Shown piece after piece: positions 14,967 through 23,671 of a DNA stretch of 64,000 nucleotides. The notes beneath the pieces were generated by a model that saw nothing but the letters and a program-made list of their open reading frames with translations, did no database searches and was not told where the DNA came from. The position numbers and the translations under genes were made by a program. How positions within the stretch are numbered: position 1 is the first letter of the stretch; each line of letters starts with the position of its first letter. The DNA is from JBJMQS01 sp045802605 (GTDB taxonomy: Bacteria; Planctomycetota; Planctomycetia; Gemmatales; Gemmataceae), in assembly GCA_045802605.1 (NCBI GenBank), contig JBJMQS010000035.1, positions 1 to 64,000 of the forward strand, read 5' to 3'.

Positions 14967-15890
14967 ATGTCAAACACCTGGCCCGCTCTGCCGCTCGCCG
15001 ACTGGCAGCCCACCTATACCACGCTGCAGCGGTGGACGCAGATTGTCGGCAAGATTCGCACGACGCTGTCGCCTTGGATCAATCATTCCTGGAGCAGTAC
15101 GCTCTACGTCACCGCTCGCGGGCTCTCGACCGGATTGATTCCTTACCAGTCAGAGTCGTTCGAACTCAATTTCGATTTTATTGACCACTGCTTGTTGATT
15201 AAGACGTCTGCCGGCGGCTGCGAGTCTGTCGCATTGAAGCCGCGGTCGGTGGCCAAGTTTTATGGCAAGTTGAATAAGCGGCTCAACGAGGTCGGCATTC
15301 AGGTGCAGATCAACACGAAGCCGAACGAGTTGGCCGACGCAATTCACTTTGAAAACGACAACGAACATTCCGCGTACGACCCGGAGGCGGCGCATCGATT
15401 TTGGCGCGTCCTCGTGCAATGCGAGCGCGTCTTCACCGCCTTTCGCGCTCGGTTCATCGGCAAATGCAGCCCGGTGCATTTCTTCTGGGGTGCGTTCGAT
15501 CTGGCGGTGACGCGGTTCTCGGGCCGGCCCGCGCCTCCGCATCCGGGCGGCGTGCCGAACTTGCCCGACTGGATCGTGCGTGAGGCCTATTCGCATGAAG
15601 TGTGCAGTGCGGGCTTTTGGCCCGGCGGCGGGGCGGTGCCGTTTCCTGCTTTTTACTCCTACGCTTATCCGGAGCCGGCCGGTTACCGCGATGCAAAAGT
15701 GCGGCCCACCGAAGCGAGTTACAACCCAGATTTGCGCGAGTTCGTCTTGCCCTACGACGCGGTGCGCCAGGCTGCGTCGCAGGACGAGGTGTTGATGGAG
15801 TTTCTGCAAAGCACCTATGAGGCGGCGGCGGATTTAGGGAAGTGGGATCGGGCCGCGCTGGAGCGAAGCCAGGATCCGCGGCATTCGTAA
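14967..15890 (+). CDS. DUF5996 family protein
   Basis: This 307-residue protein starts WPALPLADWQPTYTTLQRWT, which is the signature beginning of DUF5996. Other family-like blocks are PWINHSWSSTLYVTARGLST, VHFFWGAFDLAVTRFSGRPAP and SHEVCSAGFWPGGG. There is no signal peptide and no membrane segment, so it is probably cytoplasmic. The biochemical role of the family is unknown. The conserved His, Trp and Asp residues would fit an enzyme. It stands alone between short intergenic regions. Confidence 0.88.
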   Translation: MSNTWPALPLADWQPTYTTLQRWTQIVGKIRTTLSPWINHSWSSTLYVTARGLSTGLIPYQSESFELNFDFIDHCLLIKTSAGGCESVALKPRSVAKFYGKLNKRLNEVGIQVQINTKPNELADAIHFENDNEHSAYDPEAAHRFWRVLVQCERVFTAFRARFIGKCSPVHFFWGAFDLAVTRFSGRPAPPHPGGVPNLPDWIVREAYSHEVCSAGFWPGGGAVPFPAFYSYAYPEPAGYRDAKVRPTEASYNPDLREFVLPYDAVRQAASQDEVLMEFLQSTYEAAADLGKWDRAALERSQDPRHS

Positions 15891-16021
15891 TCGGGCTGCT
15901 GTTAAACTGCGTCAACTCTGCCGAATTCAACGCCCCGCCAATCGATTGATGCGGCATCTAACGCACATTCGCGCATCTCTCGTTCAATTGTGAAGATTGC
16001 CTGATCCGAAAAAACGGAAGT

Positions 16022-17719
16022 ATGATCGCTCAAAAATCTCACCTACTGGTTCGCCTCGTCATCCCTTTGATGGGGCTTCTCCTCCTGGCAAGCCCGGCTC
16101 GCGCCGAGGACAGCAAGGAACTCCAAGAGCTCAAGGCCCGTCTCGACCGGTTGGAAAAGCAAAACGCGGAGCTTCTTGCGGCCATGAAGTCCCAGCAGCC
16201 GCAAAGCGTCCAGCAGGTCAAACAACTGGAGCCTCCCACACAAGCAAACTCAGGCAACAATGCCGCCTCCGACGCGGCCGCCAAGGACGATGCCGTTTGG
16301 AAAGCCGTCAACGACGCGCTGAAGAAAGCCAAAGAAGACGAGGCCAAGGGCAAGAAGGACGAGGAAGAAAAGAAAAAAGCCGAGGGCTTCGTCGTTGGCA
16401 AGGATTTGACGTTCAAGTCCATTTGGAACAACGGCCTGATTTTCACGACCGCTGATGAAGCATTCAAGATGCACATCGGCGCACGCACGGAATTCGACAC
16501 CGTCTGGTTCCAACAACCCAAGGCGATGCAAAAGCCAGCTCCCGTCGGGGTGGGGCCGCTTGATGACGGGTTTTTCTTCCGCCGCATCCGGCTCGAGACC
16601 GACGGCACCATGTGGGAAGTCGTCGAGTGGCAAACCGAGTTTGATTTCGAAAATGCCAACCAAGTCACGTTTGACCATCTCTGGGCCGGCGTGAAAGAGA
16701 TTCCTTACCTCGGCACGGTTCGCGTCGGTCAGCACCGAGTGCCGCAAGGTTTGGAGTCATTCTCCACGAGCAAGCAAACCGAGTTTCTCGAACGGGCTGC
16801 TAAGTTCGAAGCCTTCGAGCAGGAGTTCGGCCTCGGCGTGTTCTGGGCCCAGGATTACTGCGACCGCCATGTGACCACGCAAGCCATGTGGCACCGCAAC
16901 GAGTTTTTCTCCGCGCCGGCTTATCAAGGAGCCGCGTTCGGCGACGGCACCTATGCCGCGACGAGCCGCATCACATGGCTGCCGGTGTGGAAGAACAACG
17001 GCCGCTGTTTCCTGCACTTGGGTGCGTCGTACCAAATCGCGGAGACTCCGCTGGATCGCACGACCGGAGCCGCGCTGGCGACATCGCCGGCCGGCGTGGA
17101 TGAAGACCGCGACATTGTTCGCTACCGTGCCCGGGCCGAGATTCGCGACAGCACCGGCATCGGCGCATTCGAGGGCAATTCGACGCGATTCGTGGATACC
17201 GGCACCATCATCGCCGATTACACCCAAACCACGGGCCTCGAGCTCTTGCTGAACATGGGCCCGTGGTGGATCCAAGCCGAGAATGATTTCGATCAACTGA
17301 ACAAGGCGTACGTCCCGGCGTCGGCCGCGGCCCAGGCGGTCGGCAACCCGATCTTCACGGGCGGCTACATCGCCACCGGGTTCTTCCTCACCGGCGAGAC
17401 GCGCGGCTACGATCGCCGCTTCGGCCGCTACGACCGCGTGGTGCCGAACTCCACGTTCTTCTGTGTCCGCGACGATTGCGACCGCTTCAACGGCAGCTTA
17501 GGCGCGTGGGAATTGACCTATCGATTCTCTTACGTCGATCTGGACAGCGGCGCGATTCACGGCGGCCAGCTCAACGAACACACCATGGGCGTGAATTGGT
17601 ATCTAACGCCAAACCTGCGAGTCATGGCGAATTACTTGGTGGCCGACCGCCGCGTCGATGCACCAAACGTCGGCGGCTGGGTGCACGGCTTTGGGATTCG
17701 CACGCGATTGGAGTTTTGA
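16022..17719 (+). CDS. Outer-membrane porin, OprP/OprO-like
   Basis: The 565-residue product has a signal peptide (MIAQKSHLLVRLVIPLMGLL... ending ARA at about residue 29). A coiled coil follows (about 30-60, KELQELKARLDRLEKQNAEL), then a Gln/Lys/Glu-rich linker to about 125. The rest is a predicted beta-barrel with alternating aromatic strands, ending in a terminal Phe (RTRLEF), as in outer-membrane barrel proteins. The N-terminal coiled coil plus barrel is typical of phosphate-selective-porin-like proteins in planctomycetes. The solute is not known. A Cys-rich exported protein is encoded 6 bp downstream and may be a partner. Confidence 0.85.
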   Translation: MIAQKSHLLVRLVIPLMGLLLLASPARAEDSKELQELKARLDRLEKQNAELLAAMKSQQPQSVQQVKQLEPPTQANSGNNAASDAAAKDDAVWKAVNDALKKAKEDEAKGKKDEEEKKKAEGFVVGKDLTFKSIWNNGLIFTTADEAFKMHIGARTEFDTVWFQQPKAMQKPAPVGVGPLDDGFFFRRIRLETDGTMWEVVEWQTEFDFENANQVTFDHLWAGVKEIPYLGTVRVGQHRVPQGLESFSTSKQTEFLERAAKFEAFEQEFGLGVFWAQDYCDRHVTTQAMWHRNEFFSAPAYQGAAFGDGTYAATSRITWLPVWKNNGRCFLHLGASYQIAETPLDRTTGAALATSPAGVDEDRDIVRYRARAEIRDSTGIGAFEGNSTRFVDTGTIIADYTQTTGLELLLNMGPWWIQAENDFDQLNKAYVPASAAAQAVGNPIFTGGYIATGFFLTGETRGYDRRFGRYDRVVPNSTFFCVRDDCDRFNGSLGAWELTYRFSYVDLDSGAIHGGQLNEHTMGVNWYLTPNLRVMANYLVADRRVDAPNVGGWVHGFGIRTRLEF

Positions 17720-17725
17720 TCTGAC

Positions 17726-18079
17726 ATGAACGAAACCATCATCGTCGCCATGCTCCTTTTGCCTCCCACGCCGGCCGAGCCGCCGCCCGCATGTGCCCCG
17801 TGCACGCAGAAAATGTGCGTCTCAGAGCCAATGCCGCGCACGAAGAACTGCTACTCGGTGAAGTGCGAAGACTATTGCTTGCCGCGATGCTCGCCGTGGG
17901 ACTTCTTCCGCAAGGACTGTGGCTGCGACGGCAACTGCGGCAGCGTGCGCACGCGCAAGTGGCTCGTGAAAAAGAAAGTGCCCGACTGCGACGGTTTCAA
18001 GTGTACTGTCAAGGACGTGCCGCTGGATTGTGCACCTGTCGCACCGATGCCAGCAGCGCTCCCCGCACCGAAAAAGTAA
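17726..18079 (+). CDS. Small Cys-rich exported protein
   Basis: The 117-residue product carries 16 cysteines, including CAPCTQKMC, CEDYCLPRC and CGCDGNCG. The N-terminus (MNETIIVAMLLLPP) is short and hydrophobic and may be a weak signal sequence. The Cys pattern with the intervening KWLVKKKVPDCDGFKC repeats in many planctomycete proteins of unknown role. Disulfide-linked wall or surface function, or metal binding, are reasonable guesses. It starts 6 bp after the porin stop and almost certainly shares its transcript. There is no good ribosome-binding site, which suggests translational coupling. Confidence 0.8.
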   Translation: MNETIIVAMLLLPPTPAEPPPACAPCTQKMCVSEPMPRTKNCYSVKCEDYCLPRCSPWDFFRKDCGCDGNCGSVRTRKWLVKKKVPDCDGFKCTVKDVPLDCAPVAPMPAALPAPKK

Positions 18080-18106
18080 TTGTCTCAACGCCCAACCCAT
18101 TGTCTT

Positions 18107-18252
18107 GTTAGCCGGACGCGCAAGCTACGGGAGCCAGAGACTTGGCCGCACTCGAGCGATTCTGCTTCTTGTTGTCCCCGCGAACTCAACGGAAGGCAGA
18201 ACCCCAAATGGGGCCAAGTCTCTGGCTCCCGTAGCTTGCGCGTCCGGCTAAC
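18107..18252. repeat. Dispersed inverted repeat family 1, copy B
   Basis: The two arms (18107-18147 and 18212-18252) are perfect 41-bp reverse complements, beginning GTTAGCCGGACGCGCAAGCT. The 64-nt spacer is unrelated to that of the other copies. The perfect arms suggest a recent insertion or strong selection for pairing. It lies between the Cys-rich protein gene and the P450 gene, both on the plus strand. Confidence 0.95.
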
Positions 18253-18341
18253 AAAACCGATCATCAAATTCGTTGAAGTTCAGCCCGCCATTTCCCCGAT
18301 TTAAGCGACAGGGCTCCTTCCCTATTCGACGATGGATCGTT

Positions 18342-19778
18342 ATGGCTTCGCCTGCGCCCATTCTCCGCGGACCGGCCGCCGCCAAGTGGTTCGTCAAATT
18401 TTTCCGCGATCCTGTGGCCACTTTGATTGAAGGTCGCCAGCGTTTTGGCCGGGTGTTCGGGCTCGGGGGCGTCTTCCCCCGTCGCAAGCGGCATCGCCTG
18501 TTCGGCGTCGCGCTCGGTCCGGCCTACAACCGAATCGTTTACAACGACACGGCCATCTTCCGCGCCACCGGACAAGCGCTCTGCGGACCCAAGGACTCGG
18601 CCCTTCGCCGCATTCGCTTCGGGCTGACGCGGATGAACGGTGATAAGCACAAACAGCATCGCCGGTTGATCGCGCCGTTGTTCTCGAATCACGCCGTTGA
18701 CGAATATCACCCGCACATGGCGGCGATTGCCGCACGCCACATCATGGCTTGGCCGGTCGGCCAAGTGGTTGACGCATGGCAACTCGTGCGGAAGTTGGCT
18801 CTGGACGTGTCGAGCCAGTTATTGTTCGGCCGCGAGGAACCGGAACGCGCCAACGTGTTGGGCAATCTGTTTCGCGGCTGGCTGGAGCGCAACTTCTCGC
18901 CCGGCGTCTGGCTCATGCCGGTGAACATGCCCGGCACGCCTTATCGCGGATTGTTGAAACACTCCGAGCATATCGAGCGCACGGTGCTCGCGATGATTGC
19001 CCAGCGGCGTACCAACCCGCCTCGTGACGCTGACATGCTGACCGGGCTCATCCGCGCTCATGACTCGGAAAACGACGGCGGCACCGATCACGACCTCGTG
19101 GGGCAAGCGAATATTCTTTTCGCGGCCAGCTTCGAAACGATCGGCACGTCGCTGGCTTGGATGATGTTTCTGTTGGCCCAACACCCGACCGTCGCCGCGA
19201 ACTTGCTCGATGAACTTCAGCCACTGCGCGGGCTTGCGCCGCGGGCCGACCAATTGCCGCGGTTGAAGTATCTTGATGCGGTGATCCGCGAAGCGTTGCG
19301 GGTGTTGCCACCGGTGCCATTCGCAATTCGCCGGCCCGCAGCCCAAGTCGATCTCGATGGCCTGGTACTCGAAAAAGGCGATCGACTCATTGTCAGCCAT
19401 TACATCACGCACCACGATCCGGAGATTTACGACGAGCCGGAGCGTTTCATTCCCGAACGCTGGTTTCGCATTCGGCCGACGGCGTTCGAGTATCTGCCGT
19501 TCAGCGCCGGCCCGCGGATGTGCTCCGGCTTCGGCTTCGCGATGGCGGAGCTTAAGATCGTGCTGGCCCTGGCTCTACAGCGCTGGCGGCCAACGGTGAT
19601 GCCGGGCTCGCAGATCGATCGCACGGTAAAGATCACCATGGGCCCGCGTCACGGCCTGCCGATGGTCTTCATGCCCCAAGACGGCCTCTTCACTTCGACG
19701 GAAGTGCGTGGCAACATCCACGACATGGTGGATTTGCGCCCGCGGATTTTGCCGATGACGGTTCGCCGAGCGGCGTAA
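18342..19778 (+). CDS. Cytochrome P450
   Basis: The 478-residue product is a P450 monooxygenase-type protein. The heme loop FSAGPRMCSGFGFA puts the thiolate Cys near residue 394, and the K-helix motif is EALR (about 315-318). The I-helix segment LFAASFETIGTSLAW (about 258-272) has Ser where Gly is usual (A-G-x-E/D-T), which may alter oxygen activation. The start at 18342 (MASPAPILRG) is preferred over an upstream ATG at 18273 that lies close to the repeat; neither has a strong ribosome-binding site. There is no reductase or ferredoxin gene nearby, so electrons must come from partners elsewhere. The substrate is unknown. Confidence 0.93.
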   Translation: MASPAPILRGPAAAKWFVKFFRDPVATLIEGRQRFGRVFGLGGVFPRRKRHRLFGVALGPAYNRIVYNDTAIFRATGQALCGPKDSALRRIRFGLTRMNGDKHKQHRRLIAPLFSNHAVDEYHPHMAAIAARHIMAWPVGQVVDAWQLVRKLALDVSSQLLFGREEPERANVLGNLFRGWLERNFSPGVWLMPVNMPGTPYRGLLKHSEHIERTVLAMIAQRRTNPPRDADMLTGLIRAHDSENDGGTDHDLVGQANILFAASFETIGTSLAWMMFLLAQHPTVAANLLDELQPLRGLAPRADQLPRLKYLDAVIREALRVLPPVPFAIRRPAAQVDLDGLVLEKGDRLIVSHYITHHDPEIYDEPERFIPERWFRIRPTAFEYLPFSAGPRMCSGFGFAMAELKIVLALALQRWRPTVMPGSQIDRTVKITMGPRHGLPMVFMPQDGLFTSTEVRGNIHDMVDLRPRILPMTVRRAA

Positions 19779-19822
19779 TTATTCTGTTTGCGTTACAGTG
19801 GATCTGTTTCCGGAATAAGCCA

Positions 19823-20002
19823 ATGCACCAACGCAACAAGAAAGAGAAATCACGAAGACGACCCAGCGCGCCTGGAGCTAAGGGGCGCGCTACAATCAAA
19901 AAGTCCGTCGATCCACTTGAACAGAAGCTGAAACGTAGTGTCGCTCAAAACACTCATGAAGCGACAGATTGGGGGCAGCGGATCGGACGCGACGTGTGGT
20001 GA
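19823..20002 (+). CDS. Candidate small basic protein, 59 residues
   Basis: An ATG at 19823 follows GGAATAAG by a few bases and opens a 59-codon frame ending TGA at 20002. The product is strongly basic at the N-terminus (MHQRNKKEKSRRRPSAPGAK) and ends EATDWGQRIGRDVW. No family is recognised. It lies directly before the phosphatase gene on the same strand, 21 bp away. The lack of overlap with another gene and the ribosome-binding site support it, but so short a frame could be chance. Confidence 0.4.
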   Translation: MHQRNKKEKSRRRPSAPGAKGRATIKKSVDPLEQKLKRSVAQNTHEATDWGQRIGRDVW

Positions 20003-20023
20003 CTGGCGCCGGGATTTAATGCA

Positions 20024-20452
20024 ATGCGTGAAATTCAGAACAGATGCCTCTGGCTTGGACACGCTGGCGACCTTCGCGATCCCGCCGCGGTCCTTTCTGT
20101 GGGCATTTCGGCTGTGGTCGAACTGGCCGATAGTGAACCGCCAGCAGCGTTCCCGCGCGACGTGATCCATTGTCGGTTCCCACTGTCCGATGGCGGCGAA
20201 AATGCGCAGTGGTTGCTGGGATTGGCAGTCGAAACAGTGGCGGCACTTTTGAAGTCCAAAGTCCTGACTTTGGTTTGTTGCTCTGCCGGTCTCAGCCGAT
20301 CTGTGGCGATAGCCGCGGCAGCGATTAGCGCCGTGGAGAGCCGGCCTCTTGCAGAGTGTTTGACTTTGGTGGCCCGCAGGGGACCTGCAGATGTTTCCCC
20401 GAACTTCTGGCATCAGATACAAATGATGCTCAGAGATAAGGAGAAGAAATAA
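20024..20452 (+). CDS. Dual-specificity phosphatase-like protein
   Basis: The 142-residue product has the CX5R phosphate-binding loop CSAGLSR, with nucleophile C86 and R92 inside VCCSAGLSRSVAIAAAAI. The preceding FPLSDGGEN supplies a candidate general-acid Asp near residue 56. The overall size and the N-terminal LWLGHAGDLRD fit small bacterial proteins of the dual-specificity/cyclin-phosphatase type. The substrate could be phosphotyrosine, a phospholipid or an RNA 5' end. No kinase gene is nearby. Confidence 0.85.
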   Translation: MREIQNRCLWLGHAGDLRDPAAVLSVGISAVVELADSEPPAAFPRDVIHCRFPLSDGGENAQWLLGLAVETVAALLKSKVLTLVCCSAGLSRSVAIAAAAISAVESRPLAECLTLVARRGPADVSPNFWHQIQMMLRDKEKK

Positions 20453-20508
20453 CTATCTACGATTTAACCACTTGCGCCGAAATTAAACACTCATTCCACA
20501 GAATTCAG

Positions 20509-20546
20509 TTCTGCTCACGCGGGGTAAGAGAGCTGCGTGAGCAGAA
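20509..20546. terminator. Hairpin after the phosphatase gene
   Basis: TTCTGCTCACGC (20509-20520) pairs perfectly with GCGTGAGCAGAA (20535-20546) around a 14-nt loop. It lies 57 bp past the phosphatase stop and 127 bp before the transporter gene. There is no strong T-run. A terminator or one unit of a gene-end palindrome family is likely. Confidence 0.65.
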
Positions 20547-20672
20547 TCCTCCAAGCCCCGCCGAAAGCCCCGCCACTATCCGGACCCCCGAAACTAGGTA
20601 GAATTCACGCTCATGCCTAACCCTCCAGGCGGTCGCAAGACCCGGGGGCCGGGCGAGCTCTGACGCACCTCA

Positions 20673-23318
20673 ATGGCCAACCCCCCCACCCCACCCGCTT
20701 CGGCGGGAGGGCCGTCGGACCAACCCAACCGTCCGCTACCGAGTCGATTGCTCCGCACGACGCAAGTCATCGTCGTCGGCAGCGTCATGTTCACGTTCAT
20801 CTCGTACTGGCGCACGGCCGCGGTCGTGCTCTGCGATTTGGCCAGCACCGCTTACTACATCGGCGGCATTGTCGAGTCGGCGATTGGCAAGGCCGCCCCG
20901 TGGTACATCCTCGGCGTGATGGTCTTCAGCTACCTCGTTCGCAACGTCTACATCGAAAGTTGCTCGATGTTCGTCCGCGGCGGCGTGTACCGCGTCGTCC
21001 GGCAGGCGATGGGCGGCTTCATGGGCAAGCTCGCCGTCTCGGCGCTGCTCTTCGACTACGTGCTCACCGGGCCGATCTCGAGCGTGTCCGCGGGACAGTA
21101 CATCGTCAGCCTGGCGATTGAACTCGTTGGCCGTTCCGGGATTGCTCTGCCCGACCGTGCAACACTTGAAGCGCTCAAGGCCTACGGAGCGATGGGCTTT
21201 GCGATTCTGGTGACGCTGTACTTCTATCGGCTCAACGTGATCGGCATTCACGAGTCGTCGGACAAAGCGTTCAAGATCATGATCGCGACCACCATCATGG
21301 CCGCGCTCATGGTCGGTTGGTGCGGCTACACAATTTATGCGCAACCCGAGAAGGCCCATCTGCCGACCGCGCGACCAAACCTGGAAAAGAAATTCGAGAT
21401 CGACCCGGATACCGGGCAATCTGTCCCCAGGATGAACAAGGTCACTCGGGAACAGGAAGACCCGCTCGGCTTCCTGGGCCGCTGGTTGCCCGCCGACGCG
21501 CAGGCGACTCTGCGTCAGACAGCCATGCCATGGTTCAGCCTGATCAGCTTGTTCGGAATTCTGGTGGCATTCAGCCACTCGATCCTCGCGATGTCCGGCG
21601 AGGAAACGCTCGCGCAGGTTTACCGCGAGGTGCAGGCGCCGAAGCTGAAAAACTTCAAAAAGGCGGCCCTCGTCGTCTTCATTTACAGCTTGCTGCTGAC
21701 ATCAGTAATCTCGTTCTTCGCGGTCATGATCATTCCCGATGAAGTGCGGATCAGCGAATATGCCGACAATTTGATCGGCGGGCTGGCGATGCATGTGGCT
21801 GGGCCGACCTGGGCCAAGCTCGGCCTCAACATTTTCGTCGTCGTCATCGGCAGCCTGATTCTCTCAGGAGCGGTCAACACCGCCATCATCGGTTCCAACG
21901 GCGTGCTCAACCGCGTGGCCGAAGACGGCGTCGTGCCCGCCTGGCTGCAGAAGCCACATCCGAAATACGGTACGACGTACCGGATGCTGCGGATGATCTT
22001 GCTCTTGAAGGTCACGACGATTCTCGCGAGCCGGGGTGACGTGATCCTCTTGGGCGAAGCCTACGCGTTCGGTGTGGTCTGGAGCTTCGTGTTCATGTCG
22101 CTGGCGATGGTGATGCTGCGGATACGCCGGCCCGACTTACCGCGCGAGTACAAGGTGCCCTTCAATATTCGCGTCGGCAACACGGAAATTCCGCTTGGGC
22201 TAATATTTGTGTTCGTTGTTCTGTTGGCTGCCGCTTTGGTGAATCTGTTGACCAAAGAGGTTGCAACGATCGCCGGCATCGGCTTCACCGGGATATTTCT
22301 CGTTGTCTTTACGGTCAGCGAGTGGGCCAACCGTGGCCGAGGTGGCAAAGGGGTCCATCACGAACATTTGGAGCAATTCAATGTTCAAACCTCGGACACG
22401 GTTTCGACCGCGTCATTGGAACTGAACAAGCCGTACACCAAATTGGTGGCAATCCGCTCGCCACACAATTTGTTTATGCTCGAGAAAGCGCTTTCCGAAA
22501 CCGATCCGGAGACGACGAGTGTCGTCGTGATGACGGCCAAAATGGTCCCTGACGATGGCTCACTCGAAGCGCGGACCAATCTGGATCCTTACGATCAGCA
22601 GCTCATGACCGCCGTGGTCGAGCGGGCCGAGAAAGCGGGCAAGAAGGTCAAGCCGCTGATCGTGCCGACTAACAACCCACTGCACGCCATCTTGCGATTG
22701 GCCCGCGAGCTTGGTGCACAGGAAGTGATCCTCGGCGCGTCGAACAAATACGCCGCCGACGAGCACATGGAGCAGATTACGCTGTATTGGGCCAACGTCT
22801 CGGCCGAGAGCACGCCGTTGACGGTGCGCCTGCTGAGCCGGGATCGTGATATTTATCTCGATCTCAACGGTGGTAATCGCATTCCGAAGATCAGCGAACG
22901 CCAGGCGCGCACGGTGGATGAACTGCGGGCGGCCGGCGTCGGTGTGGATCGTGTGTTGATGGTGCACGACGGCACCCGGTCGGCGAGCGATTTGTTTCAG
23001 GGTGTATTGACGATGCTCGACCCGCAAGTGGTGCTGGGCGTGGCTCGATTCCCGCGCGAAGACGGCGTCGCGGACTTGCTCTCCACGGATTTAGAGCGGG
23101 CGGAGCATTTGGGCCGTGCGGTCACGCTGGAAACTGTGCCGCAAGACAGCCTCGGCGAGTCGCTGGTCAATCTGGCCCGCGAAGCCACGTACGACGTGAT
23201 CATTGTGCCCAAGTCCGGCGAGGAAAACGGCACAGTTGAATACGTGCTGACCCACGCGCATTGCCCGGTCTTCGTCGCTGTGCCCCCCTCAATCCCGCCC
23301 GAAGTCGCCGCGGAGTAG
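20673..23318 (+). CDS. APC-superfamily amino acid transporter with C-terminal UspA-like domains
   Basis: The 881-residue protein joins a permease to a cytoplasmic regulatory tail. After a Pro-rich N-terminus, about 12 membrane segments run from residue 35 to about 550. There is a polar insertion of 60-70 residues (about 225-290) between two helices. The remainder (about 590-875) looks like two tandem universal-stress-protein folds, e.g. KLVAIRSPHNLFMLEKALSE and DRVLMVHDGTRSASDLFQG. Proteins of this shape are known in the APC family. UspA-like domains may bind nucleotide and regulate transport. The exact solute is unknown; an amino acid is most likely. Confidence 0.88.
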   Translation: MANPPTPPASAGGPSDQPNRPLPSRLLRTTQVIVVGSVMFTFISYWRTAAVVLCDLASTAYYIGGIVESAIGKAAPWYILGVMVFSYLVRNVYIESCSMFVRGGVYRVVRQAMGGFMGKLAVSALLFDYVLTGPISSVSAGQYIVSLAIELVGRSGIALPDRATLEALKAYGAMGFAILVTLYFYRLNVIGIHESSDKAFKIMIATTIMAALMVGWCGYTIYAQPEKAHLPTARPNLEKKFEIDPDTGQSVPRMNKVTREQEDPLGFLGRWLPADAQATLRQTAMPWFSLISLFGILVAFSHSILAMSGEETLAQVYREVQAPKLKNFKKAALVVFIYSLLLTSVISFFAVMIIPDEVRISEYADNLIGGLAMHVAGPTWAKLGLNIFVVVIGSLILSGAVNTAIIGSNGVLNRVAEDGVVPAWLQKPHPKYGTTYRMLRMILLLKVTTILASRGDVILLGEAYAFGVVWSFVFMSLAMVMLRIRRPDLPREYKVPFNIRVGNTEIPLGLIFVFVVLLAAALVNLLTKEVATIAGIGFTGIFLVVFTVSEWANRGRGGKGVHHEHLEQFNVQTSDTVSTASLELNKPYTKLVAIRSPHNLFMLEKALSETDPETTSVVVMTAKMVPDDGSLEARTNLDPYDQQLMTAVVERAEKAGKKVKPLIVPTNNPLHAILRLARELGAQEVILGASNKYAADEHMEQITLYWANVSAESTPLTVRLLSRDRDIYLDLNGGNRIPKISERQARTVDELRAAGVGVDRVLMVHDGTRSASDLFQGVLTMLDPQVVLGVARFPREDGVADLLSTDLERAEHLGRAVTLETVPQDSLGESLVNLAREATYDVIIVPKSGEENGTVEYVLTHAHCPVFVAVPPSIPPEVAAE

Positions 23319-23353
23319 TTCTTACCCCGTTCGTCATGCGGTCCGACGATTTT

Positions 23354-23533
23354 TTAGCCGGACACGCAAGCTACGGGAGCCAGAAGCTTGGCCCCATTCG
23401 GGGTATTTTGCTTGTTTTGTCTCGTGGTTAGCCCACAAAATGTTTGCACCTCGCCCGGGCGACCATGAGAGAAACCAAAAATCCTTCCAATGGGGCCGAG
23501 TCGCTGGCTCCCGTAGCTTGCGCGTCCGGCTAA
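23354..23533. repeat. Dispersed inverted repeat family 1, copy C
   Basis: The left arm TTAGCCGGACACGCAAGCTA (23354 on) and the right arm ending GCGCGTCCGGCTAA (23533) pair over about 45 bp with several mismatches, including the inner GGCCCCATT/AATGGGGCC. The spacer is about 90 nt and unlike those of the other copies. It lies between the transporter and the M28 peptidase gene, both on the plus strand. Confidence 0.9.
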
Positions 23534-23671
23534 CAAAACACTTGCCGCAAAACCGCGCGAAGCGAGGTGTCCAGCGCAGGCCTACGCCAACTCCCCAGTT
23601 AACCCTCCCGCACATTCTCGTCAACGAATATGATGTATTGAGATCGACTCCACCCAAAACGAGTGGTTCCC

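Noticed and set aside
20613..20663. 16-codon mini-ORF before the APC transporter
   Set aside because: It is too short, with no ribosome-binding site, and may be chance. A leader-peptide role cannot be shown.
20736..21578. Open frame of 280 codons on the minus strand
   Set aside because: It is antisense to the APC transporter, whose membrane helices are clear on the plus strand.
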